Part shown: positions 38,507 through 49,585 of the stretch, piece by piece
Numbering within the stretch: the first letter of the stretch is position 1
Layout: each line of letters opens with the position of its first letter
NCBI RefSeq assembly: GCF_042453785.1
Contig: NC_091668.1
Span: forward strand, 565,501-629,500
Direction: 5' to 3'
Length of the DNA: 64,000 bases
DNA from: Malus domestica
Taxonomy: Eukaryota; Streptophyta; Magnoliopsida; Rosales; Rosaceae
Translations under genes and position numbers: made by a program
Notes under the pieces: generated by a model
The model's input: only the letters and a program-made list of their open reading frames with translations
The model's database searches: none
Told to the model about the DNA's origin: nothing

Positions 38507-41500
38507 CATTATGTCTTTCACTGTACAAAGCAGGCAAATCCCAAGCTGATGAGAGACGTGAGGCCGGGAAGGACAAACCACGATGGCCAACACGTGCACA
38601 CCACAGACCAAATCACCCTGATGATCACTGCGCGGCACCAACACGCAGTAGCAGATATAAGAGAGGCAGAATTGCCAAATCACTGCACAATCCAGAAGAC
38701 CGAAAAAAATTGCTCAGCAACCGAGGGGCAAAACAGTACGCACACTGTTAATGAACATTTAACTTCCGCTGAGTTTTAGTATATAGATAATTTGCAGAGG
38801 GTGCTTGCTTCTGTAGCCCCTATATAAACAACAACAACAAAGCCTTTTCCCACTAAGTGGGGTCGACTATATGAATCCTAAAACGCCATTATGCTCGGTT
38901 TTGTGTCATGTCCTCCGTTAGATCCAAGTACTCTAAGTCTTTTCTTAGGGTCTCTTCCAAAGTTTTCCTAGGTCTTCCTCTACCCCTTCGGCCCTGAACC
39001 TCTATCCCGTAGTCACATCTTCGAACCGGAGCGTCAGTAGGCCTTTTTTGCACATGTCCAAACCCATTTTGTGTACGTGTTGATGCTTCACCGCCCAACG
39101 TTCTGTGCCATACAGCATCGCCGGCCTTATTGCCGTCCTATAAAATTTTTCCTTGAACTTTAGTGGCCTACAACGGTCACACAACACACCGGATGCACTA
39201 TTCCACTTCATCCATCCAACTTGTATTCTATGGTTGAGATCTCTATCTAATTCTCCGTTCTTTTGCAAGATAGATCCTAGGTAGCGAAAACAGTCGCTCT
39301 TTGGTATTTCCTGATCTTCGATCCTCACCCCTAGCTCATTTTGGCCTCCATTTGCACTGAACTTGCACTCCATATATTTTGTCTTTGATCGGCTTAGGCG
39401 AAGACCTTTAGATTCCAACACTTCTCTCCAAAGGTTAAGCTTCGCATTTACCCCTTTTGAGTTTCATCTATCAACACTATATCGTTTACGAAAAGCATAC
39501 ACCAAGGAATATCATCTTGAATATGTCCTGTTAACTCATCCATTACCAACGCAAAAAGGTAAGGACTTAAGGATTGTTGATGCACACAATCAGTGAGGAC
39601 TTTGGTAGAACCGAAAGTATTAAGTTTGTGATCTTCGCTAGATTTCTCTGGTCATTAGTGTGGATAAGTATGTAAATGGATAGAGACAGGAAAGCAAACA
39701 CAAGATGTACGTGGTTCACCCAGATTGGCTACGTCCACGAAGTATAGGAGTTCTCATTAATTGTGAAGGGTTTACACAAGTACATAGGTTCAAGCTCTCT
39801 TTTAGTGAGTTCAAGTGAATAATTTAGTACAAGTGACATAGGTTCAAGCTCTCGTCTTCACTTGCCTTATCTGTCTCATAGGTAGATGTGGTATCTTCTC
39901 TGAAAGTACTCTTCTTCCATCCAGGGGTGGTATCTTTAACTAGTGGAGATGCACAAGGTAATGTATCAATTTCACTTGAAGCTTACTTGTAGTTTCAGGC
40001 TTGGTCAAGCGCGATACAAACCATGTAGTAGGAATCCCCCAAGTCGCCGAGCTAGGGGATCTGCTGAAAAATGTGACAGACAAGGTAAGCAATCAGAGCT
40101 CCAAGCAATCAGTCCCAGATCAGAAGTTTGATTTCGAGTTCCGGTTGATTGTTTTCATTCTCCCTATCTTGCAGGCAGCATGAAGGATAAAGAGAAGAAA
40201 AAGAGAATATATGATATGAGATACTTTTGCTTTTAAAGAAGTAACTTTCCACATGCTTATTCTTGAACTGGCTGGAGGATTTTCTGATTTTCTCCAGAGT
40301 ATAAGGCTGACTGAAGAATTTGAAGGTCAAAACAAGTCCATTAAATCTAGAGTACATTCGACCCTGCTGATATAGGATACTTTTGTTGTTGACAAAGTAG
40401 TGGATGTATCAGCACATGTTCTATTACGCTTGTCTCCATATACTTCCTTGTATCCTTCTCACTTTCCCTATTTGTTCCTCAGACAGATGTGGTATCTTCA
40501 CTAGAAGCATAATATGTTGAAGATGAGTACTCGAGAGCAATGCCAGGTAAGTAATCAGGTAAGGGATTCCAGGCAGTCAGTTCCTGACTGGAAGCTTGAT
40601 TCCAAGTGCTGACTGATTGCTCTCTTTCTCCTTGTTTTGCAGGTAAGAACAAGGCCAAAAGAAAAGACAGGGAAAAAGCATGATATGGGATACTCTTGCT
40701 TTTAACCTTGATGATATGAGATATTCTTGCTCTGGTGTAACTTGTTTACAGAGGTATTATCGGGGGGAAAGAAAGCTGAGTATTTCGAGAGGCTTCGTTG
40801 GGAGTGCCCTCTCAGATATGAGGAAGGGTTGAGCATTTTTGCAGGTCTGCCTGTCCATTGAGGATGGAGGTCGACATATATAGGAGTTTCCCTAACAACA
40901 AGTAGTAATATTATTCATTTACCCTGCTTGGTCATAGCACGGTAGTGGGAGCTGCCAGCTTCACGTGTGTCAGAGCACTTTGAAAAAGTGGTCTGTGGTA
41001 TCTGGAAAGCTGATGTTGCGTGTGAAGATTACAAATAAGCTTTATCCAAGGAGATCTGGCTCTCGAAGTTGAGAAAGCGGTGCCTTTTCGATTTTCGAAC
41101 AAGCAATCCTGTCGAGGATCTGGCTCTCGAGATTCGGAGAACGGTGCCTCTTCGATTTTTGAGAGAGCAATCATACTGGGAGTCTGGCTCTCGAGATTCA
41201 GAGAGCGGTGTCTCTTCAATTTTTGAGAAAGTAATCATGTTGGGAGTCTGGCTCTCAAGATTCGAAGGACGGTGCCTCTTCGATTTTGGAGCCAGCAATC
41301 TTGTTGGGAGTGTTTTCTCGAATGTGAGTAAAGGTTGGGCATGTTTGCTAGTCTACCTTGCCACGGAGCACAGAGGTTGACACACAAAGACTTTCCAATT
41401 ATCCAGCAGTGGTGCTGTTCCTTTACCCTTGTGGGTAATAATATGGTAGCTAGACCTTCAAAATTTATGTGTCTAAACTTTGTTAGTGCTGTTTCTTTGC

Positions 41501-41743
41501 TATTCTTTTACCCTTCTTGGTCATAGCGATGTAGTGGGAGCTGCAAGTTTCACGTGTCTAAACTTTGTCAAAGATCTTTGGCAAAATTATATGTGGTACC
41601 CATAAGCTGATGGTGTGTGTGGAAAGTGGATGATTGAACAGTAAGATTCACGTGCTTTCTACTTCACCAGAAATCTTCAACAGAATGCCAGTAATTTCAG
41701 CAAAGCTGAGTGTGCATGTGACAGGTGCTGACAAGGCTGAAAA

Positions 41744-42015
41744 AAGCAGGTGCCTCTTTGATTTATGAGATTGGCCCTCGTGGTCTTTGAGCAGCCTAGC
41801 TTTTGAGAAAGCAAGCGCCTCTTCGATTTCTGAGATCGGCCTTCGTGGTCTTTGAGCAGCCCAGCTTTTGAGAAAGTAAACACCTCTTCGATTTCTGAGA
41901 TCGGACCTCGTGGTCTCTGAGCAGCCCAACTTTTGATAAAGCAAACGCCTCTTCGATTTCTAGGCAGACGCCTCTTCGATTTCTGAAGCTCCGTCGAGTG
42001 CAGATTTTTATAGAG
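41744..42015 (+). promoter_or_regulatory. 65-bp tandem array and TATA box upstream of the antisense-type ORF
   Basis: Units starting at about 41752, 41817, 41882 and 41947 share GCCTCTTCGATTTCTGAGAT and GTGGTCTTTGAGCAGCC. The first Tat copy has one such unit (9235-9300 region). A TATA-like TTTTTATAGAGG at 42005-42016 lies about 115 bp before the ATG at 42126. The array is in promoter position, so copy number might affect transcription; that is inference. Confidence 0.6.
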
Positions 42016-42125
42016 GCTGGCATTAAGTTCCAAAGCACACTTGAATCTTCACCAGTAGAAGCTCTATTCTTGCACTTCTAAGATCTTAATTTGTCCGACC
42101 TCTTCTCTCTTCAACACCTTTGAAA

Positions 42126-42800
42126 ATGTCTGGCCCCTCCGACCGTCGTTTTGACTTGAACCTTGTTGAAGAGGCAGCCATGCATTCTCCAGACAACATA
42201 TGGCGCCCATCCTTCTTATCCCCTACTGGTCCTCTAACCGTTAGGGATTCCGTGATGAAGAATGATATGACTGCTGCGGTGGTGGCCAGGAACCTTCTCA
42301 CTCCCAAAGATAACAGACTACTTTCCAAACGGTCTGATGAGTTGGTTGTTAAGGATTCTCTGGCTCTAAGTGTTCAGTGTGCAGGTTCTGTGTCTAATAT
42401 GGCTCAACGCCTATTTGCTCGAACCCGCCAAGTTGAATCATTGGCGACTGAAGTGATGAGTCTCAAACAGGAGATTAGATGGGTCAAGCATGAGAATAAA
42501 CAGTTGCACCGGCTCGCACATGACTATGCTACAAACATGAAGATGAAGCTTGACCAGATGAAGGAATCTGATGGTCAGGTTTTACTTGATCATCAGCGGT
42601 TTGTAGGTTTGTTCCAAATGCATTTATTGCCTTCGTCTTTTGGGGCTGTACCGCGTAATGAAGCTCCAAATGATCAACCTCCGATGCCTCCTCCTTTTAG
42701 GGTTCTGTCCAGTACTGAGGCTCCGAATAATCCCCCTCTGGTGCCTTCTTTTTTTGGGGCTCTACCGACTGCTGAGACTTCTCCTAAGCAACCTTTGTGA
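42126..42800 (+). CDS. Second copy of the Tat accessory coiled-coil ORF, intact
   Basis: 224 residues from MSGPSDRRFDLN, same length as the ORF at 8415-9089. Most residues are identical, with substitutions such as NLVEEAAMHS for NVGEETATPS and QMHLLPSSFGAV for QRHLLPSSSGAV. The coiled-coil region (about 95-145) is nearly unchanged. No frameshift or stop has accumulated although the surrounding element is broken and has lost its LTR promoter. Function unknown. Confidence 0.65.
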   Translation: MSGPSDRRFDLNLVEEAAMHSPDNIWRPSFLSPTGPLTVRDSVMKNDMTAAVVARNLLTPKDNRLLSKRSDELVVKDSLALSVQCAGSVSNMAQRLFARTRQVESLATEVMSLKQEIRWVKHENKQLHRLAHDYATNMKMKLDQMKESDGQVLLDHQRFVGLFQMHLLPSSFGAVPRNEAPNDQPPMPPPFRVLSSTEAPNNPPLVPSFFGALPTAETSPKQPL

Positions 42801-42929
42801 AGGCTCCCTCTTGTTTGTTTATTTTGACGCATGTATATGTACATATTTGTAACTTATCGGACATATCAATAAATAAGCTTTGCTTCATTTCAACGTATTG
42901 TGTTAAATACACCAAAGCCTTCTTCACTG

Positions 42930-45900
42930 AGTGGGGTCGGCTATATGAATCTGAGAACGCCATTGTGCTCGGTCTTGTGTCATGTCTTCCGTTGAAATCC
43001 AAATACTCTAAGTCTTTTCTTAGAGTCTCTTCCAAAGTTTTCCTAGGTCTTCCTCTACCCCTTCGGCCCTGAACCTCTGTCTCGTAGTCGCATCTTCTAA
43101 CCGGAGGGTCAGTAGGCCTTCTTTGCACATGTCCAAACCACCGTAACCGATGTTCTCTCAATTTTCCTACAATTTCAGCTACTCCTACTTTACCTCGGAT
43201 ATCCTCATTCCTAATCTTATAATTTCTCGTGTACCCACACATCCAACGAAGCATCCCCATCTCCGCTACACCCATTTTGTGTACGTGTTGATGTTTCACC
43301 GCCCAACATTCTGTGCCATACAACATCGCCGGCCTTATTGCCGTCCTATAAAATTTTCCCTTGAGCTTCAGTGGCATACGGGGATCACACAACACGCCGG
43401 ATGCACTCTTCCACTTCATCCATCCAGCTTATATTCTCTGGTTGAGATCTCCATCTAATTCTCCGTTCTTTTGCAAGATAGATCCTAAGTAGCGAAAACG
43501 ATCGCTATTTGGTATTTCCTGATCTCCAATCCTCACCCCTAACTCATTTTGGCCTCCATTTGCACTGAACTTGCACTCCATATATTCTGTCTTTGATCGG
43601 CTTAGGCGAAGACTTTTAGATTCCAACACTTCTCTCCAAAGGTTAAGCTTCACATTTACCCATTCCTAAGTTTCATCTATCAACACTATATCGTCTGTGA
43701 AAAGCATACACCAAGGAATATCATCTTAAATATGTCCTGTTAACTCATCCATTACCAACGCAAAAAGGTAAGGACTTAAGGATGAGCCTTGATGTAATCC
43801 TACAGTTATGAGGAAGCTTTCAGTTTGTCCTTCATGAGTTCTTACGGCAGTCTTTGCTCTTTCATACATATCCTTTATAGCTTGGATATATGCTACTCGT
43901 ACTCCTTTCTTCTCTAAAATCCTCCAAAGAATGTCTCTTGGGACCCTATCATACGATTTTTCCAAATCTATAAAGACCATGTGTAAATCCTTTTTCTCAT
44001 CTCTATATCTTTCCATCAATCTTCGTAAGAGATAGATTGCCTCCATGGTTGAGCGCCCTGGCATGAACCCGAATTGGTTGTCCAAAACCCGTGTCTCTTG
44101 CCTCAATCTATGCTCAATGACTCTCTCCCAGAGCTTTATTGTATGACTCATTGGCTTAATACCCCTATAGTTCATGCAATTTTGTACGTCGCCCTTATTC
44201 TTGTAGATAGGCACCAAAGTGCTCTTTCACCACTCATTTGGCATCTTCTTCATTTTCAAAATCCTATTAAAAAGGTCAGTGAGTCATGCTATACCTGTCT
44301 CTCCCAAGACTTTCCACACTTCGATCGGTATATCGTCTGGGCCCTCTGCTTTTCTATGCTTCATCTTCTTCAAAGCTACAACCACTTCTTCCTTCCTAAT
44401 TCGATGATAAAATGAGTAGTTTCTACACTCTTCTGAGTTACTCAACTCCCCTAAAGAAGTACTCCTTTCATGTCCTTCATTGAAAAGATTATGAAAATAA
44501 CATCTTCATCTGTCTTTGACTGCATTCTCTGTAGCAAGAACTTTTCCATCTTCATCCTTGATGCACCTCACTTGGTTTAGGTCCCTTGTCTTTTTTTCCC
44601 TTGCTCTAGCTAGTTTATAGATATCTAACTTTCCTTCTTTGGTATCTAGTCGCTTATACATGTCGTCATAAGACGCTAACTTAGCTTCTCTCACAGCTTT
44701 CTTCGCCTCTTGCTTCGCTCTTTTATATCTTTCACCATTTTCATCGGTCATGTCCTTGTATAAGGCTTTACAACATTCCTTCTTAGCCTTCACTTTTGTT
44801 TGTACCTCCTCTTTCCACCACCAAGATTCCTTTTGGTGTGGAGCAAAGCCCTTGGACTCTCCTAATACCTCTTTTGCTACTTTTCAGATACAACTAGCCA
44901 TGGAATCCCACCTTTGGCTAGCTTCCCCCTCTTTATCCCACCCACACTGGGTGATTACTTTCTCTTTGAAAATGACTTGTTTTTCTCCTTTTAGATTCCA
45001 CCATCTAGTCCTTGGGCACTTCCAAGTCTTGTTCTTTTTTCTCACTCTTATGATATGTACATCCATCACCAACAAGCGATGTTGATTAGCCAAGCTCTCT
45101 CTTGGTATGACTTTGCAATCCTTACAAGTTATACGATCCCCTTTCCTCATTAGAAGAAAATCTATTTGTGTTTTTTACGACCCATTCTTGTAGGTGATCA
45201 CATGTTATTCTCTCTTCTTAAAAAATGTGTTGGCTAAGAAGAGATCATATGCCATTGCAAAATCCAAGATAGCTTCCCCATCCTCATTTCTCTCCCCAAA
45301 ACCATGGCCACCATGAAAACCTCCATAGTTGCCTGTCTCCCTGCCCACGTGTCCATTTAAATCTTCTCCTATAAATAACTTCTCCGTCTGGGCAATTCCT
45401 TGCACCAAGTCTCCAAGGTCTTCCTAAAATTTCTCCTTCGAACTCGTATCCAACCCTACTTGAGGTGCGTACGCACTAATCACATTGATGAGTTCTTGTC
45501 CTATTACAATCTTGATTGCCATGATTCTATCTCCTACCCTCTTGACATCTACAACATCTTGTGTCAAGGTCTTGTCCACGATGATGCCAACACCGTTTCT
45601 CGTTCTATTTGTGCCCGAATACCAAAGTTTAAACCCTGAGTTTTCTAGATCTTTTGCCTTAAGACCAACTCACTTAGTTTCTTGTAGGCACATAATATTT
45701 ATCCTTCTCATCACCATAACTTCCACTATTTCCATAGATTTTCCCGTTAAGGTTCCTATATTTCACGTTCCTAAACGCATTCTACTCTCTTGAACTCTAC
45801 CCTTCTGTCCTAGCTTCTTTACCCCCTCCCGATCCTATAGGATCAAAGTACTTCTTTTGTGTGTCCTGTGTAAAGTTGATAGGAGCATATGCTCCCAAAC

Positions 45901-46150
45901 AACTTTGAGTGGAGTCGTTCGAAAAGAAGTTTCTATGGCCCCCTTGCTCATTTAACACTGCATCCGGGTGCCGATGAAGATACAGCGACCCTTGCTCACT
46001 TATCATTGTGCTCGGGCCACACAGCGCGCCACTTACGGGTGAAGGTGACACCCTAACTTTAGCGCGATTTCGTTCTGGATTTATTTTCATAAGGATTAGA
46101 CGTAATTGAAGAGTGCCGGCTGTCGACTACCTGACGCCCTCCCCCTCCTC
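42930..46150 (-). pseudogene. RTE LINE ORF: endonuclease and reverse transcriptase, broken
   Basis: Reading leftward: APE-type endonuclease region (45408-45205 has GEDLNGHVGRETGNYGGFHGG; about 45150-44884 continues), linker (44793-44506, KAKKECCKALYKDM), reverse transcriptase (44217-43726 has [45 protein letters not shown]), then the C-terminal region (43653-43429 SRSKTEYMECKFS; 43419-42930 RPAMLYGTECWA, RLRWFGHVQRRP). The YADD-type motif region is disrupted near 43690-43720 (reads VYAF.SQTI-like with stops). Several stops and frameshifts show a dead copy. The endonuclease part is often annotated as craniofacial development protein 2-like in plant genomes. Confidence 0.88.
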
Positions 46151-46220
46151 CTTTACCCGGGCTTGTGACCGGCAATGTAAGATAAACTTACACAGGCGGA
46201 GTTTGTAGCCCCTATATAAA

Positions 46221-47257
46221 ATAAAATTAAAATAAAACTAGATGCTCATTTATTACCTTTGAATTAAGGATATGTGATGATGATCCATATTTTGTACATT
46301 AATTGTGATTAATTGCAATTAGTGTATATTAATTGCATTGCTATATCTTGAAACTTCTCCATCCAAAACTAGTGTATATTAATTGCATTGCCATGGTCGA
46401 AGTCGTCCCTAGCTATAAAAAAAAATTACTATGTAAATTAGGAATTTTATTTTATTTTATGTTTTACATAAAATTGGGGAGTAAAATTACTTGAGCTACA
46501 ACCATTTTGTGAGTTATAGATCAACCATTTGATTTCTCTAATATTATAAAGAATATATCTTAAACACTTATCATTTGTCAAAAATACTTAAGGCCTAGAA
46601 TTTTGTTTGAGTCATAGTTTCCTAGAATTTGTTCAAGTGAATCTTCCTAGTACTGAAACTATATTGTTTTCACCTTTCCTATTAAAATGATGTCGTGTCA
46701 CTTGACCTTATTGATTTTTTTTATATATTTTTTTAGGGTGTGTTTGATCCAGGAATTCTATCATGAAACCAAACTCAATATTAGGTCAAAAATCTAGGAT
46801 GTTTCCGTTGCAATTACACTCTCCATATTCCAAAAAAAGTCTTCTTTCTCATGTTAAACAAAAAAAAAAACAAAAAAAACAAAAACAAAAAAAAAACTTG
46901 CATATGACAGATACGTGATTTGTTGTAAGAAAAATAAAATTGGTTGATGTGATTTGCGTGGGAAAGAGGTTGTGAATCCTGTCACTGTCGTCAGCATACA
47001 AATGGGTGATCAAAGTCTTCCGGTAAATTTTTAGTAAAACTTGTAATTAGTAAAACTTATCAAATATATGAATCTAACTATAACCTCCAAGGAGACTGTA
47101 TGAGATAATATAGCATAGAGCCTTCAATCCCCCTATCTGGTTTTCTATGCTAATAATCTATGACACACACTATTGTACATTCTCTTTGTTTTTTGCTAGT
47201 TTTTCACCGACACTAAAAACTCTCATCCGCTAACAAGTACCACAACACGTACTCCAA
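46221..47257. other. Intergenic, no gene seen
   Basis: AT-rich with A-runs near 46860-46900. TAGTGTATATTAATTGCATTGC is repeated at 46321 and 46371. No recognisable coding sequence. Confidence 0.5.
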
Positions 47258-47512
47258 TTAAATTGCGTACACTATTTCCCCGCTGCTAACAAGTACCATA
47301 TCATCGTCCATGTCAAGGTTGTCCGTCATGTAAGAGCTCAGACCAAGGGTTCCAGCTGCTGGTATAGTAGCCTCCTCAATTATATGCACGATTGCGTCAA
47401 GGCTTTGCATTGGTTGATCTGGCTCTTCAAACTGGTTGCTCTCGTCCATCAAATCAGCAGGGAGATTCTTCAAGAACCACGAGTGGTTCTTTATCTCAGG
47501 AATGCTAATTCT
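47258..47512 (-). pseudogene. SnRK2 protein kinase, last-exon remnant
   Basis: Encodes about 84 residues starting after a splice-acceptor-like GTAACAG at 47513: [21 protein letters not shown], then [12 protein letters not shown] (SnRK2 box), [10 protein letters not shown], and a C-terminus SSGEIVYAI. This is the C-terminal regulatory part of the ABA-activated SnRK2.2/2.3/2.6 group. The acidic ABA box between DNLDMDDDM and SSGEIVYAI is shorter than in the family. No kinase exons were found on the minus strand up to 49 kb, so this is an isolated gene fragment. In intact proteins this region binds PP2C phosphatases and supports activation by osmotic stress. Confidence 0.8.
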
Positions 47513-49036
47513 CTGTTACACGCATGCACATCCGTAAGCACCCGCACAACAAAACAACAAATAAAGGAAAAGTAAAAAGCTAGATTCTTACATCTGCAAT
47601 CTGATGTTGTAAGTTGTAACACACTTTCAACATACAAACTTCTCAATTCAATAAACAAGATTGCGTTATTTGAAACTAATAAAAACTTCAACTTCATGAT
47701 ATGGAAAGGATAGACAAAACTGGTTTTAAAAATATTAAATGCAAGAAAACGTGTTCGTATGTCTGGTTCCGTGCTCCAGGTCCAGAAATGAAGTTAGCTG
47801 ATGCATATAGGCTGGCATAAAGTGAAGTCGGTACCTATCGCACGCTTTATCTCTAACGTTATGTTCGGATGAGGGAAATAAATTTAAAATTTGGATTAAA
47901 GTCAGAATTTATAAATTGACATGCACTAATTTTCTTGTTTGGATTCATAAATATAGAAATTTATAATTTTCACGTAGAAAAAACCTTGGAATTTGGGACA
48001 TTCAATTCCCAAGTTTAAATTTTATGTAAATAGGTATCATTTCCAATTTATATGATTGAGAGTTTAAAAATAACGAATTTCGTATTCAATTCCATTGTTT
48101 TTTTTTTTTTGTTATTAACCAAACAAGAAAATTCACAAATTCTAGAAAATAAAATCTCGTCATTTTAAAATTATTTAACAATCTTAAATTTCTTCATCCA
48201 AATATAGTGTAAAGGCATAAAAGCAAAAAATGAAAACTCATGAATAATTATCCAACATGAAGAGATAATGAGTCCCAACTATGTCATTTACTTGTCATAG
48301 AAAATAAACGGACTTTAACATCCACATGCGACATTACAATACTAAATCTCTGGCTGTCAAGTGCAGTTACACCCTTTGATTCTTGAGAACTAACGGTTCA
48401 TGGAAAAAGAATAAGTTTAGGAACTTAGGGCTACAAGGTAATTGCTCTTTTTTCTTTTATTTTTTTTGGTCTAGCAAATGTTTAGCTGCAGTTCAAACTT
48501 GACCGATTGGTTAACGTAATGTTCTGGTTCTTCATACTTGAGTTCGAATCCTTATTCCTATCGAGTAAAGTAGTTTAATGTAATATGCATTTTTGAAAGC
48601 AGTCATGGACTAGGATTTAAATTAATTTGGTGGATGAGTGGAATAACCGATAACTAATTCCTAATTGGCGCTGTTTTAGAGTGAAAAATAATATGTAGAG
48701 ACAATCAAGGGTTTGGAAATCAGTATGTCCAATTTTACTTATACAGAAATGATCTTAACGAAAAATACAACTGTATTATTTGGTTAAATTAGGTAATACA
48801 TTAATGAATTTTTTTTTTTTATAACAATATTGGCGTCATTCAACGCAGTGGCCGAAATTAATGATGTTTATGGAACCTAGTGCGGGTTTAATCCCACCAG
48901 TCCCCTTACACCCTAACAACTGGCATGTATCCATTAACGTTATCGTTTGTTAAAAAAAAATAAAAATCCAATGTTTTGATCCTCCACACATTTGGGCCTA
49001 ATTAAAAGTAAAAGTTTTTAAGCCCATATCAGTTCG
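47513..49036. other. Intergenic with dispersed repeats, no gene seen
   Basis: Contains the SINE-like repeat at 48497-48688 and a second short retroposon ending TATCGTTTGTTAAAA near 48955. The rest is AT-rich (for example TTTTTTTTTTGTTATTAACC at 48098). Confidence 0.55.
48497..48688. repeat. Dispersed SINE-like repeat, copy 2
   Basis: Nearly identical to 26370-26548, including GAGTTCGAATCCTTATTCC and TGGTGGATGAGTGGAATAACCG. The flanks differ, so it is an independent insertion or transposition product. Confidence 0.65.
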
Positions 49037-49117
49037 ATGATGCTTTCGGCCCACCTTACATTTCTCTTTGTATTCTATTTGCTCCAATCTTCTGCAACCC
49101 CCCAAGTGAGCAGAGAG

Positions 49118-49585
49118 ATGACCGCGAATCTACAAAAATGTCGAATCCCTCTGAAGCTCATCATCGGGCGCAACGACGCCGTTTTCAATTGTAGCTGGCG
49201 TCTATTGCACGAGGGCCCGGACACCGTGGAGGAGCTTCTGGACAGACACATAGTGAAGAAAGAAAAACACCTCGACGAGGAGGAGGAGGAGTTGCTGAAT
49301 CGGCGGCGACTCACCAGCACTCGGCGGGAGGCGCTGAGTCTGTACCGAGACATAATTAGGGCGACTCGGTTCTTCATGTGGCCGGACTCTCGAGGCGTGC
49401 TCTGGCGAGACGTGCTGAGGGAGAACGCTAGGAAGGAGTTCGAGGAGGCCCGATTCGAGACGGATCCGGAAGTTATAACCCGACTGCTCATCGGCGGTCA
49501 TGATGCGGTGCAGTCGGCGATAGATAAGCTCGCCGAGAAGCAGCGGCAGCAGATTCAGAAGGAGCGAGGAGGCGGTCAAGATTAA
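49118..49585 (+). CDS. LYR-motif protein (complex 1 LYR family), single exon
   Basis: 155 residues from the ATG at 49118 (MTANLQKC). An in-frame ATG at 49037 would add 27 hydrophobic residues and cannot be excluded. Residues 40-75 are an acidic/basic stretch (EEEEELLNRRRL). The LYR motif is ALSLYRDIIRATR, followed by the conserved ENARKEFEEARFETDPEVITRLL region with the family Phe, and a Gln/Lys-rich C-terminus. LYR proteins act in mitochondria as acyl-carrier-protein-bound assembly factors. Together with the gene at 18288 this is the second LYR gene in the window; I recall At1g76065 as an Arabidopsis relative beside At1g76060. GC-rich codon use contrasts with its AT-rich surroundings, as usual for a real exon. 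Confidence 0.82.
   Translation: MTANLQKCRIPLKLIIGRNDAVFNCSWRLLHEGPDTVEELLDRHIVKKEKHLDEEEEELLNRRRLTSTRREALSLYRDIIRATRFFMWPDSRGVLWRDVLRENARKEFEEARFETDPEVITRLLIGGHDAVQSAIDKLAEKQRQQIQKERGGGQD

Larger units (their letters stand above)
39575..42926 (-). mobile_element. Tat-family LTR retrotransposon 3' fragment inside the LINE
   Basis: Inverse of 8289-11744 of the first element. It begins at 39575 with TGTTGATGCAC, the LTR terminus, directly against LINE sequence, and ends at 42913-42926 within CAAAGCCTTCTTCA, fused to LINE sequence. It carries the antisense ORF (plus strand here), the 65-bp array, and an LTR whose TATA and G-box region has been deleted: near 39785-39870 the motif ACATAGGTTCAAGCTCTC is duplicated where the promoter should be. 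Confidence 0.85.
38829..46203 (-). mobile_element. RTE-type LINE with 17-bp target duplication, interrupted
   Basis: The 17-bp sequence TGTAGCCCCTATATAAA flanks the element exactly at 38812-38828 and 46204-46220. The 3' end (left) is a (TTG)n tail, read as CAACAACAACAAC at 38829, typical of RTE LINEs. The 5' end (right) is a GC-rich leader. The 3' part appears twice, 38829-39574 and about 42913-43783, on either side of a Tat retrotransposon fragment. The left copy lacks about 125 bp present in the right copy (43137-43262). Confidence 0.9.

Noticed and set aside
38464-38779. Overlapping 95-residue ORFs left of the LINE
   Set aside because: Two frames equally open over the same stretch, no domain recognised, unstable composition.
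39002-39421. Reverse-transcriptase-like gene as a separate host gene
   Set aside because: It is the 3' end of the RTE LINE lying within the 17-bp target duplication.
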